Source: Bradyrhizobium sp. BR13661
GTDB taxonomy: Bacteria > Pseudomonadota > Alphaproteobacteria > Rhizobiales > Xanthobacteraceae
Assembly: GCF_029892425.1 (NCBI RefSeq)
Contig: NZ_JARXWB010000015.1
Coordinates: forward strand, 155,618 to 219,617
DNA: 64,000 nucleotides
Direction of reading: 5' to 3'
Shown here: in pieces, positions 60,401-64,000 of the stretch
Layout: the number at the start of each line of letters is the position of its first letter
Numbering within the stretch: position 1 is the stretch's first letter
The notes under the pieces: model-generated
Told to the model about the DNA's origin: nothing
What the model saw: the letters and a program-made list of their open reading frames with translations, nothing else
Databases searched by the model: none
Position numbers and translations under genes: made by a program

Positions 60401-62653
60401 TTAGCGGAGCAGCTGCAGCACGCTCTGCTGCGACTGGTTGGCCAGCGACAGCGCGGAGACCGCGATCGACTGGCGGGTCGACAGCGCCTGGCTGTTCGCC
60501 GCTTCGACGTTGGTGTCGGCCAGCGTCAGGTTGGACGAACCGGTCTGCAGCACGTTGATCAGGTTCTTGTTGAAGTCCTGACGAACCTGCACGATCGTCA
60601 GGTTCGAGCCCAGAGCCGAAGCTTCCGAGCGCAGCGTGCTCGACGCGGTGTTGAGGTTGGTCAGCACCTTGTTGGTGGCAGCGTTGTCGATGAAGTCGAC
60701 ACCGCTGGTCAGCGAGGCGAGGCCCAGACCCTTGGAGTTGTAGGTCACGCCGGTGATGTTCAGGCTCGACTTGCCGGTCTCGTCGAACACCAGCTTGAGC
60801 TGGTCGCCGTTCAAGAGGTTCACACCGTTGAACGAGGAGTCCTGCGAGGTCGAGTCGATCTGCTGGAGGATGTTGTTGTACTGGTTGACCAGGTTGGCGC
60901 GCGCCGTCTGGGCAGTGTTATCCTGCACTGGCGTGGACGCCGTCGAGAACGTCAAGGCTGACGTCAGCGTACCGCCGATGGTGCCACCCGCCGCCGCGGA
61001 GCCAAGCGTCGAGGATGCGTAGTCGTTGGTCGCGCTCACCGTGAGCAGACCGTTGGCATCGATCGTCGCCGTCAGGTTGTTGGCCTGAAGCTGCGTGTTG
61101 AGCTGATCGAGCGTCTTTACAGTCCCATTGGTGCCGTCGCCGAAAGTCACGTTGACCGGCGCACCGTCATTAAAAGACGTGAAAGTCAGCGTCTTTCCGC
61201 TGATGCCGCCGATGCCGGAGATGCGTGCTGCGGCGAAGGCCGAGGACGTGCCGGTGTTGCCCGCAAAACCGAACACGGACAAGGCATTGCCCGTTCCCGT
61301 GATCGACAGGTCGGCATTGACGCCGGTCGAGATCTTGAGCTGCCCCGAGCTGTTGATCGACGAAGCCGTCTGGCCCGCGGCCGTCGCAAGTGTACCGCCA
61401 CCGCTGCCGTTGAGCGCAAAGGTCTGAACGCCCGTTGCGAAGTCGATGGCTTTCAGGAGATCGGCGACCGTCGCGCTCTGCAGATAGACCGTCGAGTTGC
61501 CGTTTCCGTCGGTGACGACATTGCCGGAGACGCCCTGGGTCGACCCCAGTGAGGCCGCGGCCGGTGTCGACGCATCCTTGAAGGTGATGACATGGCCATC
61601 GACATTGAGCGTGGATCCGGCCTGCACGAGCGAACTCGTCGTGGCCGAACTGGTCGAGCGCGCAACGTGGATCGTCGCGTTGCCCGAGCCGGTAGCGCTC
61701 GTGAGCCCGAGTGCCGCGAGATCATCGGCCTTTCCAGTGATGTTGAGGTCAGCGCCCGTCGTGCTGCGCAGGACGATCGTTCCGGGCGGTATGCCCGACG
61801 GCGTTACGCCAGGCGGGTTTGTCACGCCTGCGGTGCCATTGGTGTTGGTCGTGATCGCGACGCCGCTTGCGAGGTCGAACGCCGTCACGAAGTCGTAAGC
61901 GGTGGTGCCGGCATTGAGATAGACGATCGAATTGCCGTTACCGTCGTTGACGACGTTATGGTAGACGCCGCTCGCGGTGCCCGCGAGACTGGCCGCGGCC
62001 GGCGTGGCTCCTGCCTTGACCGTGACTGTCTTGCCATTCACCTCGAACGTATCGCCGTCGGCGAATTTGCTCGCAGCCTGCAACGTCAACGCACCGGACG
62101 CGCCGTAGATCAGCGTGCTCGAGCTGATGGCGGCGGCCGAGTTGTCGGTCAGATGGGCGCCGGTCAGGACTCCCTGCGAACCGCCCAGCGTGGTTGTCGA
62201 CGTCGCCGCCGTTGTGCCGCCCGCAGCCCCCGAGTAGAGCACGTTGCTGTCGGCGGAGGCACTTGCGTAGGACGTCGTGCCGCGCAGGTCGGCCGCCGTC
62301 GCGCCCGAGATCGTCGTGGAGACGTTGGATTTGGTCGAAAAGCCGACCGTGGTCTGGAGCGCCTGGTTGGCGATCGACTTCGCAGAGTCGATCAGCTTCT
62401 GCAGCGATGTCAGGCCGGTGTTGGCCGCCTGCAGGACCTGCACGCCATTGCCGATACCATCGAGCAAATTCCCGATGTCGCCGGCGCGATTGTCGAGCGA
62501 CTGCGCCGTGAAAAAATTGGTCGGATTGTCGAGCGCCGAGTTGACGCTCTTGCCGGTCGACAGACGGCTCTGAGTGGTGGCGAGAAGATCGGCAGTCGAT
62601 TGAAGCGATAATAGATTTTGGCGCACCGACGCCGAGAGAACAATACCGGACAT
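60401..62653 (-). CDS. fliC: Flagellin, array copy 3
   Basis: A 750-residue flagellin with conserved ends and a middle that differs from copies 1 and 2, with a distinct first module (SKFADGDTFEVNGKTVTVK). ATG at 62653 was chosen to match the MSGIVLSAS start of copy 2; a GTG two codons upstream is also open. Its 3' quarter and terminator are almost identical to copy 4, showing recent exchange. Confidence 0.95.
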   Translation of the reverse strand: MSGIVLSASVRQNLLSLQSTADLLATTQSRLSTGKSVNSALDNPTNFFTAQSLDNRAGDIGNLLDGIGNGVQVLQAANTGLTSLQKLIDSAKSIANQALQTTVGFSTKSNVSTTISGATAADLRGTTSYASASADSNVLYSGAAGGTTAATSTTTLGGSQGVLTGAHLTDNSAAAISSSTLIYGASGALTLQAASKFADGDTFEVNGKTVTVKAGATPAAASLAGTASGVYHNVVNDGNGNSIVYLNAGTTAYDFVTAFDLASGVAITTNTNGTAGVTNPPGVTPSGIPPGTIVLRSTTGADLNITGKADDLAALGLTSATGSGNATIHVARSTSSATTSSLVQAGSTLNVDGHVITFKDASTPAAASLGSTQGVSGNVVTDGNGNSTVYLQSATVADLLKAIDFATGVQTFALNGSGGGTLATAAGQTASSINSSGQLKISTGVNADLSITGTGNALSVFGFAGNTGTSSAFAAARISGIGGISGKTLTFTSFNDGAPVNVTFGDGTNGTVKTLDQLNTQLQANNLTATIDANGLLTVSATNDYASSTLGSAAAGGTIGGTLTSALTFSTASTPVQDNTAQTARANLVNQYNNILQQIDSTSQDSSFNGVNLLNGDQLKLVFDETGKSSLNITGVTYNSKGLGLASLTSGVDFIDNAATNKVLTNLNTASSTLRSEASALGSNLTIVQVRQDFNKNLINVLQTGSSNLTLADTNVEAANSQALSTRQSIAVSALSLANQSQQSVLQLLR

Positions 62654-62764
62654 ACTCACCCTTCTGGGAACGCGTCTACGGCCACGATTGCAATTGATCG
62701 CATTGGCCGGACCACCATCGGACCTGAGTTTTTAAGAAACCATTGAAAGGAGAATCGGAAAGCC

Positions 62765-62797
62765 AAAAAGAAAGCGGCGGGGCCGAAGCCCCGCCGC
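62765..62797 (-). terminator. Rho-independent terminator of flagellin copy 4
   Basis: GCGGCGGGGC (62774-62783), CGAA, GCCCCGCCGC (62788-62797), followed on the leftward strand by TTTCTTTTT. Confidence 0.93.
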
Positions 62798-62827
62798 CCT
62801 TATCTTGCTTGCGATGTCGTCCGCGAC

Positions 62828-64000
62828 TTAGCGGAGCAGCTGCAGCACGCTCTGCTGCGACTGGTTGGCCAGCGACAGCGCGGAGACCGCGATCGACTGG
62901 CGGGTCGACAGCGCCTGGCTGTTCGCCGCTTCGACGTTGGTGTCGGCCAGCGTCAGGTTCGACGAGCCGGTCTGCAGCACGTTGATCAGGTTCTTGTTGA
63001 AGTCCTGACGAACCTGCACGATCGTCAGGTTCGAGCCCAGAGCCGAAGCTTCCGAGCGCAGCGTGCTCGACGCGGTGTTGAGGTTGGTCAGCACCTTGTT
63101 GGTGGCAGCGTTGTCGATGAAGTCGACACCACTGGTCAGCGAGGCGAGGCCCAGACCCTTCGAGTTGTAGGTCACGCCGGTGATGCTGAGGCTCGACTTG
63201 GCGGTCTCGTCGAACACCAGCTTGAGCTGATCGCCGTTCAGCAGGTTCACACCGTTGAACGAGGAGTCCTGCGAGGTCGAGTCGATCTGCTGGAGGATGT
63301 TGTTGTACTGGTTGACCAGGTTGGCGCGGGATGTCTGCGCAACCGTGTCCTGGACGGGGCTGGAAGCCGTCGAGAAGGTCAGAGCCGTGGTCAGCGTGCC
63401 GCCGATCGAACCACCTGCGGCGCTCGAACCGATGGTCGAGGACGCATAGTCGTTGGTGGTCGAGACCGTCAGCAGGCCGTTGGCGTCGATCGTCGCGGTC
63501 AGGTTGTTGGCCTGAAGCTTCGAGTTGAGCTGATCGAGCGTCTTGACCGTACCGTTGGTGCCGTCGCCGAAGGTGACGTTGACCGCCGTGCCGCCGTTGA
63601 AGGAGGAGAAGGTCAAGGTCTTGCCGGTGAGGCCACCAACGCCGGAGGTACGGGCCGCAGTGAACGCGGTCGCCGTGCCGGTGTTGCCGGCGAGGCCGAG
63701 CACGTTCAGCGCGTTGCCGGTGCCCGTGACCGACAGGTCGGCATTGACGCCGGTGGACAGCTTGAGCTGGCCGGAGGCGTTGATCGACGAGTTGGTCTGG
63801 CCGGAGGCAGTGCTCAGCGTCGCCGCACCGGCGGCGCTGATCGAAGCGGTCTGCGTGCCGGTGGCAAGGTCGATCGCGTTCAGCACGTCGGTGACCGAGC
63901 CGCCTTGGAGATAGACGGTCGAATTGCCGGCGCCGTCGGTCTGGATGTGGCCGTTGACACCGAAGCCGGTCGCAATCGCCGGAGCGTTGGACGAGCCGGG
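62828..64000 (-). CDS. fliC: Flagellin, array copy 4 (5' end outside window)
   Basis: The C-terminal 390 residues of a fourth flagellin; the frame is open to the window edge and the start lies beyond it. The visible part contains the end of the second module (DGAGNSTVYLQGGSVTDVL, ATGTQTASIS), the GKTLTFSSFNGGTAVNVTFG segment and conserved D1/D0 ending SLANQSQQSVLQLLR. Apparent ATG at 63886 is internal. Confidence 0.93.
   Translation of the reverse strand, partial: PGSSNAPAIATGFGVNGHIQTDGAGNSTVYLQGGSVTDVLNAIDLATGTQTASISAAGAATLSTASGQTNSSINASGQLKLSTGVNADLSVTGTGNALNVLGLAGNTGTATAFTAARTSGVGGLTGKTLTFSSFNGGTAVNVTFGDGTNGTVKTLDQLNSKLQANNLTATIDANGLLTVSTTNDYASSTIGSSAAGGSIGGTLTTALTFSTASSPVQDTVAQTSRANLVNQYNNILQQIDSTSQDSSFNGVNLLNGDQLKLVFDETAKSSLSITGVTYNSKGLGLASLTSGVDFIDNAATNKVLTNLNTASSTLRSEASALGSNLTIVQVRQDFNKNLINVLQTGSSNLTLADTNVEAANSQALSTRQSIAVSALSLANQSQQSVLQLLR

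Noticed and set aside
57584..62770. Sigma54 promoters for the flagellins
   Set aside because: No GG-N10-GC with the TTGGCA context was found on the leftward strand upstream of copies 1 to 3.

Overview
The window is high-GC, densely coded alphaproteobacterial chromosome. Gene content points to Bradyrhizobium or a close relative: CckA, FlaF, FliX, a MotE-type protein and CtrA-like boxes are alphaproteobacterial, and a tandem array of about 750-residue flagellins with a split flagellar cluster resembles the Bradyrhizobium thick (subpolar) flagellum locus. No tRNA, rRNA, CRISPR array, insertion sequence or prophage was seen.

Layout. 1-4700: small envelope and stress genes (partial thioesterase, HdeA-like protein, PilZ protein, PQQ dehydrogenase with a small exported partner, lipoprotein). 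4701-13254: two divergent transcription units around a SqrR/BigR-type ArsR repressor. Leftward are an RND efflux pump and an AhpD-like protein; rightward are a sulfide:quinone oxidoreductase, thioredoxin 2, a YgaP-type membrane protein and CcoG. I read this as a sulfide/persulfide response locus with an attached pump. 13411-18422: mixed metabolism and regulators, including a bacterial SET-domain protein. 17700-21673: a TetR regulon (carotenoid oxygenase, MAPEG protein, two membrane proteins including a YciB/IspZ homologue) driven by two near-identical operator/promoter cassettes. 22215-26831: class I fumarase, small exported proteins, a GST and a Tim44-domain protein.

27066-64000 is mainly the flagellar locus, headed by the CtrA-pathway kinase gene cckA. 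Leftward: flhB-fliR-fliQ-fliE-flgC-flgB. Rightward: fliO-fliP. Leftward: fliL-fliM-(DUF6468-like)-motE-(large TPR protein). Rightward: flgF-flgG-flgA-flgH. After a non-flagellar insert (hydratase, SDR and two HxlR systems, with dksA) come fliX (leftward), flgI-flgJ-flgN-like and a FlaG-like gene (rightward), then flaF, an orphan gene and four tandem flagellins (leftward). The control regions share CtrA-like ATGGTTAAC/TTAA-N7-TTAA boxes, a GGCA-N5-TGCC palindrome resembling the Caulobacter FlbD (ftr) element, and at flgF and flgI a sigma54-like TTGGCAC-N5-TCGC element. Genes for MS ring, C ring (other than FliM), hook, hook-associated proteins, flhA, motA/motB and flbT are not in the window.

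All family calls are by reading motifs; no database search was run.
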